Assembly (NCBI RefSeq): GCF_020524885.1
Contig: NZ_JAIVKJ010000001.1
Location: forward strand, 248,001-312,000
Direction: 5' to 3'
Length of the DNA stretch: 64,000 bases
Source: Microbulbifer elongatus
GTDB lineage: Bacteria > Pseudomonadota > Gammaproteobacteria > Pseudomonadales > Cellvibrionaceae
Part shown: in pieces, positions 45,685-53,391 of the stretch
Layout of the letters: each line of letters opens with the position of its first letter
Position numbering within the stretch: the stretch's first letter is position 1
Translations under genes and position numbers: made by a program
The notes under the pieces: generated by a model
Told to the model about the DNA's origin: nothing
What the model saw: only the letters and a program-made list of their open reading frames with translations
Database searches by the model: none

Positions 45685-47433
45685 CTAAAGGAAGTATAAA
45701 AGGTGCGAGAGTATCGCTAGCGCGGCGACCACCTGCCAGAACAGCAGCGGGTTGCGTTCCATTAGTGGTGGCTTTTCTTTGTTGATAAAGTTGCTATTCG
45801 GCGTGTTCAGGTCCTGCACGAATTCCGACAGTGCCGGATAGCGATTTCGTGGGGCCGGCGCACAGGCGCGTCTCAGTGCTCCGTCAATCCACTCGGGGAG
45901 ATCTTCCCGGTGCTGGCAGGCGCTGAGGTAGCGCATGTTCGCGTAGCTTTTCAGGTGGTAGGGATTGCTGCCAAATCGCTCCTTATAGGGGTAGTGCCCT
46001 GTGAGCAATTCGTAGGTGATGACCCCGAGAGAGAAAATATCCGAGCGGTGGCCGGCTGCGTCCCGCATAAAATATTCCGGCGCGCAGTAATTCTTGCTGC
46101 CGGGCGGTGCACTGTCCTGATAGCGCAGTAGCTCCTGCAATCCTGCCGCATTGGCTCCCCCCAGGTCGATCAGCTTCAAACGGCCGGCGGTATCCACCAT
46201 GATGTTTTCCGGCTTCAAGTCGCCGTGTACGATCTCCAGGCGCTGCAGTCGGCGCAGGGCGCTCACCAGCTGCTGTACCAGATTGCGCACCTGGTCCAGC
46301 GGCGGATGCGGGTTCAACTGCATCCACTGTCGCAGATTCTGACCATCGACATACTCCATCACGTGGTACAGGAACCTGCGCTCCCCACGTGGAGGGAACA
46401 CCTTGACGATGGCCGGGTGCTCGAGCCTGCGCCCGGTCCACTCCTCGGCGATAAACCGCTCAATATAGGCCGGGTCATCGATAAAGTTTTCCGATGGCGC
46501 CTTCAGTGCGCGCATCGCACCGGATTCCATATCCCTTACCAGGTACAGGTAACTGCGACTACTTGCATGCAGTTCCTGTAGTACCTCGTAACCGTCGATC
46601 TTGTTTCCCGGCCGTAGTGGTGGGGGAAATGGCAGATCACCTGTCGCCCGTACCAGATCGTCTGCCTCTGGTGCGTCCAATACATTCACCCGACACACCG
46701 CAAGGCTGAGATTGTCCAGACTGCCATTTTCCAGCGCCGCTGCCAGCAGTGGCTGCGCTGCATCCAGTTGATGTTCACAAAGCAACTGTGTGAACTGTTT
46801 ATGCGGTAGGAAATCATGGATCCCATCGGTTGTTACACAAAACAGGTCGCCCGCTTGCAGAGGCTCCTGCCGGTAATCGACCTCGATATGTGCATCCATG
46901 CCTAACGCCCGCCCCAGGAACGTCCGCCCAGGCCCCAGGGTGCGGCTGTGATCCCGGGTCAGGCACTCCAGCTGCCCATCACGCAGCCGATAAATTCGCG
47001 AATCCCCAATATGAATCAGGTGTGCCGTAGCTCCCTTCAGCACGACCGCCGAAAAAGTCGTCAACCAGCCCCTTTGAACCTCATCTGCACCGCCGCTTTG
47101 CCGATAGAGCCAACTGTTCAGCGCCTGCAGTACTTTCGCTGCCGCCTGCTTTACCGACCAGGAATCCGGCGTGCTGTAATAGTCGGAAATAAACCCACTG
47201 ACCGCCGCCCGCGCTGCCGCACCTCCAGCCTCCGCACTACCCACCCCATCCGCAATCGCCGCCAGCGAACCCCGGTAGCGCCGCTCACTACCGCTCGCCC
47301 GGTATACCGCCACCGCATCGTCGTTGTAGGTACGCTGACCACAATCGGTTGCCGTAACAAATTCCAGTTTTTCGGAATTGGAAGCCTGTTGATCGGAGTG
47401 GATCACAATGTTGGTTTCGCAGGTGATATTCAA
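45685..47433 (-). CDS. PP2C phosphatase-Ser/Thr kinase fusion with C-terminal membrane anchor
   Basis: A 582-residue protein. Residues about 25-255 are a PP2C phosphatase (CGQRTYNDDA, AAIADGVGSAEAGG, HIGDSRIYRLRDG, VTTDGIHDFL, SLDNLSLAVCRV; metal Asp residues kept). Residues about 275-540 are a Hanks-type kinase (MRALKAPSE Lys, IVHGDLKPENIMVD, LIDLGGAN). The HRD motif is HGD and DFG is DLG. The C-terminus WQVVAALAILSHLLYFL is a TM anchor. The start is TTG at 47433; a GTG nine codons on is possible and no ribosome-binding site is clear. It lies between the nitrate transporter and nirB, so it is likely a post-translational regulator of uptake or reduction. Confidence 0.88.
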   Translation of the reverse strand: MNITCETNIVIHSDQQASNSEKLEFVTATDCGQRTYNDDAVAVYRASGSERRYRGSLAAIADGVGSAEAGGAAARAAVSGFISDYYSTPDSWSVKQAAAKVLQALNSWLYRQSGGADEVQRGWLTTFSAVVLKGATAHLIHIGDSRIYRLRDGQLECLTRDHSRTLGPGRTFLGRALGMDAHIEVDYRQEPLQAGDLFCVTTDGIHDFLPHKQFTQLLCEHQLDAAQPLLAAALENGSLDNLSLAVCRVNVLDAPEADDLVRATGDLPFPPPLRPGNKIDGYEVLQELHASSRSYLYLVRDMESGAMRALKAPSENFIDDPAYIERFIAEEWTGRRLEHPAIVKVFPPRGERRFLYHVMEYVDGQNLRQWMQLNPHPPLDQVRNLVQQLVSALRRLQRLEIVHGDLKPENIMVDTAGRLKLIDLGGANAAGLQELLRYQDSAPPGSKNYCAPEYFMRDAAGHRSDIFSLGVITYELLTGHYPYKERFGSNPYHLKSYANMRYLSACQHREDLPEWIDGALRRACAPAPRNRYPALSEFVQDLNTPNSNFINKEKPPLMERNPLLFWQVVAALAILSHLLYFL

Positions 47434-47467
47434 AATAGGTGGCTAGTAATTTGAAGGTTGATGTAAA

Positions 47468-47565
47468 GCCGGGTACTGGTAAGCCTTTGCAGGACTGTCT
47501 GCGAGAGGGATCTCGCAGCCAAGCCCCCATGGATGGGTTAACGGCGTGTCCTGTAAAGGCTTACC
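47468..47565. repeat. Palindromic element, copy 4
   Basis: The arms 47468-47495 and 47538-47565 pair over 28 bp with one mismatch (CCGGGTACTGGTAAGCCTTT in the left arm). An inner perfect 8-bp hairpin CTGCGAGA-GGGA-TCTCGCAG lies at 47499-47518, then CCCATGGATGGGTTAACGGCG-like sequence. It lies between the nitrate transporter and the phosphatase-kinase gene. Confidence 0.92.
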
Positions 47566-47614
47566 AGTACCCGGCGCTCCGGAGCTGAATCCGGAGCACG
47601 ACAGAAATAGAGAT

Positions 47615-49081
47615 TCAGGCTACGTCAATCAGAGAAACACTACCGTCAGGCATAACCTCGGCCATCTGTCCTTCCGGCTCCTCCAGGAACAGCAGCGTAA
47701 CAAACCCAAGTACTGCCGTACCCGCAATCACCAGGAAGAACGTCTGATACGAGACCATGCTTAGCACGGTCAGGTAGAACACCGCCCCCACATTCCCGTA
47801 AGCCCCGGTCATACCCGCAATCTGCCCGGTCAGGCGACGCTTGATCAGCGGTACCACTGCAAAAACCGCGCCCTCTCCGGACTGCACAAAGAAAGAGCAC
47901 GCCATCGCCGCCGCCACCGCCAGATACAGCGGCCATTCGCTGTCGATCATACTCATGGTCAGGTAACCCAGTGCCAGGCCGGCCGTCAGAATCAGCAGGG
48001 TGCTCTTGCGTCCGAAACGGTCACTGATAATACCGCCCGCCGGACGTGACATCAGGTTCATAAAGGCATAGGCCGAAGCCAGCAGACCCGCCTTCACCGG
48101 ATCCAGGGTAAAGGTTTCAGAGAAAAATAGCGGCAGCATGGAAATAACCGCGAGCTCGGAACCAAATGTAGCGAAGTACAAAATGTTCAACACCGCCACC
48201 TGCTTGAATTTATAGCGGTGAATGGGCTCTGGCAGCTTCACGAAAATGGCTTTATTGATGTCGTAACACTTCTTCACATCAAACACATAAAGCACCACCA
48301 GAGCCATATAGATCACCACGGCTACCGGCATCGCCAGCATACCCACACCCGCCGGAGACAGCTTCCAGGTCAGTAGCGCGAGTGCCGCGTACATCGGCAC
48401 CTTCATGAGCAACAGCAGAGCGAAGTCAGACGGGCTGGAAACCTCCATACCGCCGATTTTCTTCGGCTTGAAGTAAGTGCCACCTTTCGGGGTGTCGGTA
48501 ACAGAGCGGAAGTAAATCACGCTATACACCAGCGCAATCACCCCGGTAATACCGATGGCATAGCGCCAACCGTCTTCACCACCAAACAGCAGTGCAATGG
48601 TGGGCAGGGTCATGGCACCGGCAGCGGAACCGAAGTTGCCCCAGCCACCATAAATACCCTCGGCAGTGCCCAGCTGCTTGGCCGGAAACCACTCCGAAAC
48701 CATACGGATCCCAATGACAAAGCCCGCGCCGATAAAACCCAATAGAAAACGGCCGATGGCCGCTGCGGTAAAACTGTCCGCCAGGGCGAAAATAAAACAC
48801 GGAATACTGCCAAGGGCGAGTAGTAGAGAGTATGTGAGGCGCGGACCGTATTTATCGGTCAGCATGCCAATGATTACCCGTGCGGGAATCGTCAGTGCCA
48901 CATTCAGGATCAACAGGGTTTTAATCTGCTCGGAAGTCAGAGACAGACTGTCGGCAATCGCCATCAAAAGCGGTGCATGATTGAACCACGTAAAAAACGT
49001 AATAAAGAAAGCAATCCAGGTGAGGTGTAGCACCCGGATTTTCCCCTTGAAGGAGAATAGGTTTAACGAATCACTGGACAT
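47615..49081 (-). CDS. Nitrate/nitrite MFS transporter (NarK/NasA family)
   Basis: A 488-residue transporter of the nitrate-nitrite porter family with 12 predicted TM helices. The first NNP signature region has [23 protein letters not shown] (in part) and [16 protein letters not shown]; the conserved Arg in TM2 and the second nitrate signature (GVAFAVVPL-like [21 protein letters not shown], in part) are present. It follows a sigma-54-type promoter and an ANTAR-controlled leader terminator and heads the nas operon. Assimilatory uptake is inferred from operon partners. Confidence 0.93.
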   Translation of the reverse strand: MSSDSLNLFSFKGKIRVLHLTWIAFFITFFTWFNHAPLLMAIADSLSLTSEQIKTLLILNVALTIPARVIIGMLTDKYGPRLTYSLLLALGSIPCFIFALADSFTAAAIGRFLLGFIGAGFVIGIRMVSEWFPAKQLGTAEGIYGGWGNFGSAAGAMTLPTIALLFGGEDGWRYAIGITGVIALVYSVIYFRSVTDTPKGGTYFKPKKIGGMEVSSPSDFALLLLMKVPMYAALALLTWKLSPAGVGMLAMPVAVVIYMALVVLYVFDVKKCYDINKAIFVKLPEPIHRYKFKQVAVLNILYFATFGSELAVISMLPLFFSETFTLDPVKAGLLASAYAFMNLMSRPAGGIISDRFGRKSTLLILTAGLALGYLTMSMIDSEWPLYLAVAAAMACSFFVQSGEGAVFAVVPLIKRRLTGQIAGMTGAYGNVGAVFYLTVLSMVSYQTFFLVIAGTAVLGFVTLLFLEEPEGQMAEVMPDGSVSLIDVA

Positions 49082-49152
49082 AAGAGTATCCCGTCAGTTT
49101 GTATTCTGGATCAGCCTGGGTTTGTTGCGGCAAGGTCCCAAAATGCGGGCAT

Positions 49153-49192
49153 AAAAAAAGCCCACGGGGCAACCTGGCTGCCGCCGGTGGAC
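49153..49192 (-). terminator. Leader terminator before the nitrate transporter gene
   Basis: In the transcript AGUCCAC...GUGGGCU with an inner G/C-rich stem (wobbles and small bulges) is followed by seven U (49153-49159). The 5' arm GUCC is shared with the adjacent hexaloop hairpin, so the two structures exclude each other: the expected arrangement for NasT-mediated antitermination. Confidence 0.78.
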
Positions 49193-49202
49193 TTCGTTGT
49201 CC
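49189..49202 (-). promoter_or_regulatory. ANTAR-type hexaloop hairpin, transporter leader
   Basis: GGAC-AACGAA-GUCC: a 4-bp stem with a six-base loop with A1 and G4, as recognised by ANTAR proteins. An upstream imperfect hairpin AGCCCGAACGAG...CGGCU (49232-49252) could be the first stem of a two-hairpin motif. Between them a 15-bp unit ending CATCGAGTTA is repeated twice (49203-49232). Confidence 0.7.
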
Positions 49203-49283
49203 TTTTAACTCGATGTGGCCTAACTCGATGTAGCCGGAAACTCGTTCGGGCTCTTTAACGTAGCTGTGTCTGCGATTTAGTTA

Positions 49284-49299
49284 TTCAATTTTTGTGCCA
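49284..49299 (-). promoter_or_regulatory. Sigma-54-type promoter of the nitrate transporter operon
   Basis: Minus strand TGGCAC-AAAAA-TTGAA: full match at -24, one change in the -12 GC. The start would fall near 49272, about 70 bases before the hexaloop hairpin. Confidence 0.65.
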
Positions 49300-49428
49300 C
49301 GCCGGTGCGATTAGTGAGCGATGGCTCGAAACCTGTGCATTGCTGTGCTGTAGCGTTGGGCATGCAGGGCAAATACAGCGAAACATGACCAACCGGCAGT
49401 TCAAATACAGCCACATCACATATGGGGG

Positions 49429-49445
49429 CGCACAGTTTTGGTGTG
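49429..49445 (-). promoter_or_regulatory. NtrC-like enhancer site
   Basis: CGCACAGTTTTGGTGTG resembles the NtrC site TGCACTATATTGGTGCA (half-sites GCAC and TGGTG at correct spacing). It lies about 165 bp upstream of the predicted sigma-54 start, a usual enhancer distance. Confidence 0.55.
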
Positions 49446-49455
49446 CCATGACTAT

Positions 49456-49477
49456 TCGGTGCAGGTTTTTGCACCGA
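49456..49477. repeat. Perfect 8-bp inverted repeat after nasS
   Basis: TCGGTGCA-GGTTTT-TGCACCGA lies 23 bp past the nasS stop. There is no T-run, so a strong terminator is unlikely; half-sites point the wrong way for a normal NtrC site. It may be an mRNA 3' stabilising hairpin or an operator. Confidence 0.5.
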
Positions 49478-49499
49478 CAGCGGGCGCAGGTCGGCGGCG

Positions 49500-50591
49500 C
49501 TAGACCGTGCTCGTGCTGTCGAGCTGCCGGTGACGCATAAAGTCCAGCGTCTGCTGATACAAGTCCGAGCGGAACAGCTGAGCGCTGCCTCCGTCTACCT
49601 GCGCAATCTCCTTGCATAATGCGAGCAGTTCGCGGGCTTTTTGCTCGGTTGGGCGGCCGTGTTCCGTTTGCGGGTGGGCGAACAGGTGCCAGCCGGGGTT
49701 GGCTATGGGAGTGTGGTCGCTGGAGGTTATCAGTTCGTCATTAAGCGAGGCGGCAATGGTCGCTTGCGAGAGGTCCAGGTATTCCGGGCGCGCGAGAATG
49801 GCGATCGCATCCCGTCGCTGGCCGCGGTCGCTGAGCCAACCACAGGCATCCAGCAGGGCAGCTCGCAGTGCCAGGTGGGTTGCCGGATTTGTCTCGTGCC
49901 AGCTGCGGGTCACGGCCAGGACTTTTTCCGGCATTGCCGGCATCAGGGCATTACTGGGAGTGGCGATCACACCGATGCCTTCCTGCACGGCGAGAGTATT
50001 CCAGGGCTCGCCCACACAGTAGCCATCGATATCGCCGCGCCGCAGGTGGTCGACCATTTGCTCCGGTGGCAGAACTACTATGCGCACGTCTCTGTCTGGA
50101 TCGATACCCGCGCTGGCGAGCCAGTGGCGCAGTTGCAGGGTGTGGCTGGCGAAGGGATAAACACTGGCAAAGGTCAGCGGTGCATCGCTGTCTGCGCGGG
50201 TCTGCATGAAGGACTTGAGTGCGGCACCGATATCCGGTGCCTCAGAAGCGTCTTCGGCTGCGGAAATGTTCAGGGATTCGTAGAGGGCCCGGGAAAGGGT
50301 AATGGCATTGCCATTACAGCTGAGGATCAGTCCGCTCACCAGCTGTTCTTCACAGCTGGGCAGGGTCTGGTTGAGGGTGAGGGGTACGGGGGCAAGGATT
50401 GCCGCCGCATCCGCGGCACCACCGATCAGTTTGTCTCTCAAGGTGGCCCAGGAAGTTTCCCGTTGCAGCTCCACGTTCAGACCGTAACGCGCAAAGTAGC
50501 CAAGTTCGTGGGCAATGATCAGGGGCGCACTGTCGGTCAGACGCAGGTAAAGGAGTTTGAGGTTTGGCTTCTCGGCTTGCAGGCTGCTCAC
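49500..50591 (-). CDS. nasS: Nitrate sensor NasS (NrtA/CmpA-like), partner of NasT
   Basis: A 363-residue cytosolic protein of the NrtA/CmpA periplasmic-binding-protein fold without signal peptide: KLLYLRLTDSAPLIIAHELGYFARYGLNVELQRE (in part), LIGGAADAAAILAPVPL, RIVVLPPEQMVDHLRRGDIDGYCVGEPWNTLAV (in part). Lack of an export signal and adjacency to nasT identify NasS, which in Azotobacter/Paracoccus-type systems binds NasT without nitrate and releases it when nitrate binds. The start is GTG at 50591; it lies 54 bp after nasT. Confidence 0.9.
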   Translation of the reverse strand: MSSLQAEKPNLKLLYLRLTDSAPLIIAHELGYFARYGLNVELQRETSWATLRDKLIGGAADAAAILAPVPLTLNQTLPSCEEQLVSGLILSCNGNAITLSRALYESLNISAAEDASEAPDIGAALKSFMQTRADSDAPLTFASVYPFASHTLQLRHWLASAGIDPDRDVRIVVLPPEQMVDHLRRGDIDGYCVGEPWNTLAVQEGIGVIATPSNALMPAMPEKVLAVTRSWHETNPATHLALRAALLDACGWLSDRGQRRDAIAILARPEYLDLSQATIAASLNDELITSSDHTPIANPGWHLFAHPQTEHGRPTEQKARELLALCKEIAQVDGGSAQLFRSDLYQQTLDFMRHRQLDSTSTV

Positions 50592-50645
50592 GGTAATACT
50601 CTCGAATTCTTCAATTTATTAATTCATGTTCACACGGGGGTGACG

Positions 50646-51248
50646 CTAATTCACTGGCGATTGCAGGTGTGTGACGATCTGTTCGGCCACATTGCGCATG
50701 GTGGAGTTGCTGTTCATGGCCAGGGTTCTTAGCGTCTGATGGGCGGCCTGTTCGCTGATGTTTTTGCGGGCCATCAATAGACCTTTCGCCCGCTCAATCA
50801 CCTTGCGTTCGTCCAGCTGCTGCTGAGTGCGTGCGAGAGACTGGCGCAGCTGCTGATAACTGCGGAACTGAGCCATGGCAATTTCGATGGCCGGCGCTAC
50901 CCGCTCTGCAGACAGGCCCTCAGCCATATATGCACTCACCCCGGCCTCCACGGCACTGGTAATAAAGTCGGCCCCGCCGCGGGCGGAAAACATCGCAACC
51001 GGTGTGGGGTTGTGCTGGTTGATTACCGAGAGACTTTCAAGAATGTCGCGATCAGGCGATTCGATATCGATCAGCACAATATCCGGCCGGTGCTTTTCCA
51101 CCTGGAATAGTAGCCCCTCGGCGCTGGATAGTTGCGCCAGGAGGTTATAGCCGGCGGCGGTAAGCTGCCCAGCCACCATGGTGGCGCGCTCTGGCTGGTC
51201 GTCTACCAGCAAGATACTGACAGGGGGTGTGACAGGTGTTGTCGTCAT
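50646..51248 (-). CDS. nasT: ANTAR-domain antiterminator NasT
   Basis: A 200-residue two-domain regulator. Residues about 10-125 form a receiver domain (ILLVDDQPERA, DIVLIDIESPDRDI with Asp61, SARGGADFI). Residues about 135-195 form an ANTAR RNA-binding domain (DERKVIERAKGLLMARKNISEQAAHQTLRTLAMN, in parts RKVIERAKGLLM and SEQAAHQTLR). ANTAR proteins bind paired hexaloop hairpins with A1/G4 loops to block leader terminators; such hairpins occur here before the porin, transporter and nirB genes. The start lies 5 bp after the porin stop, so nasT is itself under the porin leader. Confidence 0.93.
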   Translation of the reverse strand: MTTTPVTPPVSILLVDDQPERATMVAGQLTAAGYNLLAQLSSAEGLLFQVEKHRPDIVLIDIESPDRDILESLSVINQHNPTPVAMFSARGGADFITSAVEAGVSAYMAEGLSAERVAPAIEIAMAQFRSYQQLRQSLARTQQQLDERKVIERAKGLLMARKNISEQAAHQTLRTLAMNSNSTMRNVAEQIVTHLQSPVN

Positions 51249-51253
51249 CGCAC

Positions 51254-52486
51254 TTAGAACTTCAGATCGAACTGCAGCCAGAACTTGTCCGTATCGCTGC
51301 TGAATTCGTCAGCATCGTAGGTGGCGTACTTGGCGAGCAGATCGATATTTTTTGTTATGGAGTAGGTCGCGACAAGGTCCAGTTCGTTGCCGTAGTCCAG
51401 GCTGTCGCGATCGCTGTAGAATTTATGCACGGTAGCTGCAAACTTGATGCCAGAAACGACTACTGAGCCGCCAGCATAATAGTCGCGAATACCTTCCGCT
51501 GGTGTGGTCAGGAACTTGTCGGCAAACCCCTGAAATTTGTGCAGTGTGGCCAGTGGGGTCTGGAAGGCCCACTGGCCATCGCCGGTGAGCCACTCCGTTC
51601 CCATAAACCCGGTGAATTTGTACTTCTGTACCGGCTTGGTGCCGAATTCCGCATTGTAGTATTGCGCCTGGTAGCTGTAGGGGTTTTCGCTGACATCACC
51701 TTGCGATGCGGCACGCAGGTGCCACCGGTAACTGTCACAGTCTACTGACCACTCCGCGCCGACCGTGGCACTGGCCAACTGCTCCTGATCGTGGAAGTTA
51801 AGGCTGTAAATGAACCCCTTAAGGTTGTGGTTGGGGTGAATTTTGTAATCTATCTCCAGCGCGTTTACCGGTCCGCTGATATTGGCATCGTCTCCGTCTG
51901 GACCAAATATTCGGTTAACGTTCCACATATAGGTGTAATCAAGGGACACCTTGTCATTGAAGTTCCACTCGGCGCGGAAGGCATCGTAGGTCTGTTCATT
52001 TTGCCGCCAGCCCACGCCGCCGATGAAGCGCTGGTCGTCGTAGTTGATACGCTGGCGCCCCAGGGTGAACAGCCCCTGTTTCAGGGCATAGCTGACCTGG
52101 ACGCGATTTATTTCGCTATAGTCAGGGTCTGCGATCACCGGGAACTGGGTTTTACCATTTTCGGTGTTGTTGAATTTTTCGCTGCTGATATAGGTGACAT
52201 TGTCGCCTTCCAGCAGCAATTCCCAGCCGTCCCAACGGGCGCTGGTCCAGGTGGCGCGACTGCGTAGGGTGCCTGCGGTGGCATGATGGGGGAAAGCTAC
52301 ATCGCGCACGTGCTCATAGCGCGGACGGAAATTCAGTCCAAACTTACTGTTGCGGATCATGTCTCCTGGCAGTTGCGCGATATTTTCCTCCGCCAGCACA
52401 GTCCAGGGAGTGGCCGCTGCAATCGTTGCTATGGCGACCAAACTCAGGCATATAGATTGCTGTGCTCGTTGCGAGCTTGAAGGCAT
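51254..52486 (-). CDS. Outer-membrane porin, alginate-export-like beta-barrel
   Basis: A 410-residue protein with signal peptide ending VLAEE (about 32), then a beta-barrel rich in alternating aromatic strands: FRPRYEHVRD, LRSRATWTSARWDGWELLLEGDN (in part), LFTLGRQRINYDDQRFIGGVGWRQNEQTYDAF (in part), and C-terminal Phe in WLQFDLKF. The R-x-R-Y...GRQ...D-Q-R-FIG...F-R pattern is that of alginate-export-family porins. ATG 52486 with GGGAGAG; longer in-frame starts lie in the terminator T-run or in mobA. The nas context suggests a nitrate porin; the family name reflects fold, not substrate. Confidence 0.82.
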   Translation of the reverse strand: MPSSSQRAQQSICLSLVAIATIAAATPWTVLAEENIAQLPGDMIRNSKFGLNFRPRYEHVRDVAFPHHATAGTLRSRATWTSARWDGWELLLEGDNVTYISSEKFNNTENGKTQFPVIADPDYSEINRVQVSYALKQGLFTLGRQRINYDDQRFIGGVGWRQNEQTYDAFRAEWNFNDKVSLDYTYMWNVNRIFGPDGDDANISGPVNALEIDYKIHPNHNLKGFIYSLNFHDQEQLASATVGAEWSVDCDSYRWHLRAASQGDVSENPYSYQAQYYNAEFGTKPVQKYKFTGFMGTEWLTGDGQWAFQTPLATLHKFQGFADKFLTTPAEGIRDYYAGGSVVVSGIKFAATVHKFYSDRDSLDYGNELDLVATYSITKNIDLLAKYATYDADEFSSDTDKFWLQFDLKF

Positions 52487-52516
52487 AACGCTCTCCCGGT
52501 TATTTTGCGCAGGCAT

Positions 52517-52554
52517 AAAAAAAGCCCGGCGGCACAGATTGTGCTGCCGGGCTT
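52517..52554 (-). terminator. Leader terminator before porin-nasT-nasS
   Basis: The transcript forms AGCCCGGCAGCAC / GUGCCGCCGGGCU (12 of 13 pairs, 5-base loop) followed by seven U. The 5' arm begins with the GCC that also closes the hexaloop hairpin, giving mutually exclusive folds. Confidence 0.85.
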
Positions 52555-52561
52555 CGTTGCC
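52550..52561 (-). promoter_or_regulatory. ANTAR-type hexaloop hairpin, porin leader
   Basis: GGC-AACGAA-GCC with outer C-G pair: a six-base loop identical to that in the transporter leader (A1, G4). It overlaps the terminator 5' arm. NasT would thus control its own operon. Confidence 0.68.
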
Positions 52562-52576
52562 TGTGGCATTTGAACA

Positions 52577-52592
52577 ATCAAAACTCGTACCA
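52577..52592 (-). promoter_or_regulatory. Possible sigma-54-type promoter of porin-nasT-nasS
   Basis: TGGTAC-GAGTT-TTGAT on the minus strand matches -24/-12 spacing with two changes. The implied start lies only a few bases before the hexaloop hairpin, leaving no room for an upstream hairpin, so a different promoter is possible. Confidence 0.4.
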
Positions 52593-52698
52593 ATTATTTC
52601 CAATCTAGTAGAGGCGCTGAAAAGCGGGGTCCTATTGGTAAGAGACGATTGTCTACTGGCAGTTGCTTGCTCGTTCCGGGTGCGAGATGCTGTGCGTG

Positions 52699-52715
52699 CG
52701 CGCCATGGTGGTGCA
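52699..52715 (-). promoter_or_regulatory. NtrC-like enhancer site between porin and mobA
   Basis: TGCACCACCATGGCGCG matches the NtrC consensus TGCACTATATTGGTGCA at the key GCAC and TGG positions. It lies about 140 bp upstream of the possible sigma-54 start of the porin operon and 31 bp before mobA. Confidence 0.5.
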
Positions 52716-52745
52716 TATTGGCTGTACAGGAATTGATGTAGAGAG

Positions 52746-53363
52746 ATGACCGCGGAATCCCAGTTTTCCAGTCGTGGTGGCCAAGGATCGGGCCTCAAAC
52801 GCGTTTGCCCGGTGGTTTTGGCCGGTGGGCAGTCCAGCCGCATGGGAAAAGACAAAGCGCTGCTAAAATTATCCAATGGGCGTACGCTCCTGGAGCAGGC
52901 CAAAAGTGTATTTGACGCCCTGCGGCCACCGGAAGGTATTGAGTTGCTGCCGACACTGGTCAGCGGCGCCCGCCCGGGCGGTGTGCCCGATCGTGTTCCC
53001 ACCGCAGGGCCGTTGGGTGGATTGCACGCCATCGCCCGGCATCTGGACCAGTGGGAGCTGGATTGTGACGGCCTGATCGTCGTACCGGTGGATATGCCAC
53101 TGCTGAGCCCGTCCGTGCTTGGGCAGTTGTGCGTGGCTGGACAGGCGGTGGAAGAGGCGGTGTGTATTGGTGACTTTTACCTGCCCTGCTGGCTGCCGCT
53201 GAATGACCGCAGCCGAAAGTACCTGAATGCTGCGGCCACAGGTAACGCCATTGCTTCCATGCGCGCGCTGTTCGGATATCTCGGCTGTATACAGCTGCCG
53301 GTGCCGGAAGGCGACTGGCACCTGAACGTAAACCGGCCGGAGGACTTTCGGCGTCTGACATAG
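52746..53363 (+). CDS. mobA: Molybdenum cofactor guanylyltransferase
   Basis: Transfers GMP to Mo-molybdopterin to make the MGD cofactor of NasA. The 205-residue protein has the signature VVLAGGQSSRMGKDKALL, then AGPLGGLHAI, VVPVDMPLL and C-terminal NVNRPEDF. Length is normal. The first ATG (52746) is used; translation could begin slightly later. It is divergent from the porin-nasT-nasS operon and followed 28 bp later by a ModA-like gene. Confidence 0.93.
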   Translation: MTAESQFSSRGGQGSGLKRVCPVVLAGGQSSRMGKDKALLKLSNGRTLLEQAKSVFDALRPPEGIELLPTLVSGARPGGVPDRVPTAGPLGGLHAIARHLDQWELDCDGLIVVPVDMPLLSPSVLGQLCVAGQAVEEAVCIGDFYLPCWLPLNDRSRKYLNAAATGNAIASMRALFGYLGCIQLPVPEGDWHLNVNRPEDFRRLT

Positions 53364-53391
53364 AGTTCCGGGGACAGGGAGGTAGTTGTCC

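Noticed and set aside
37571-47565. The palindromic elements as plain rho-independent terminators
   Set aside because: None has a T-run after the stem, the internal structure is conserved and one lies inside the nirB-nirD operon.
49456-49477. TCGGTGCA...TGCACCGA as an NtrC site
   Set aside because: Half-sites point outward (GGTGC...GCACC) whereas NtrC sites have GCACC...GGTGC; kept only as an unexplained inverted repeat.
52487-53032. Upstream extension of the porin reading frame through mobA
   Set aside because: It would cross the leader terminator and overlap mobA antisense; a normal signal peptide and ribosome-binding site start at 52486.
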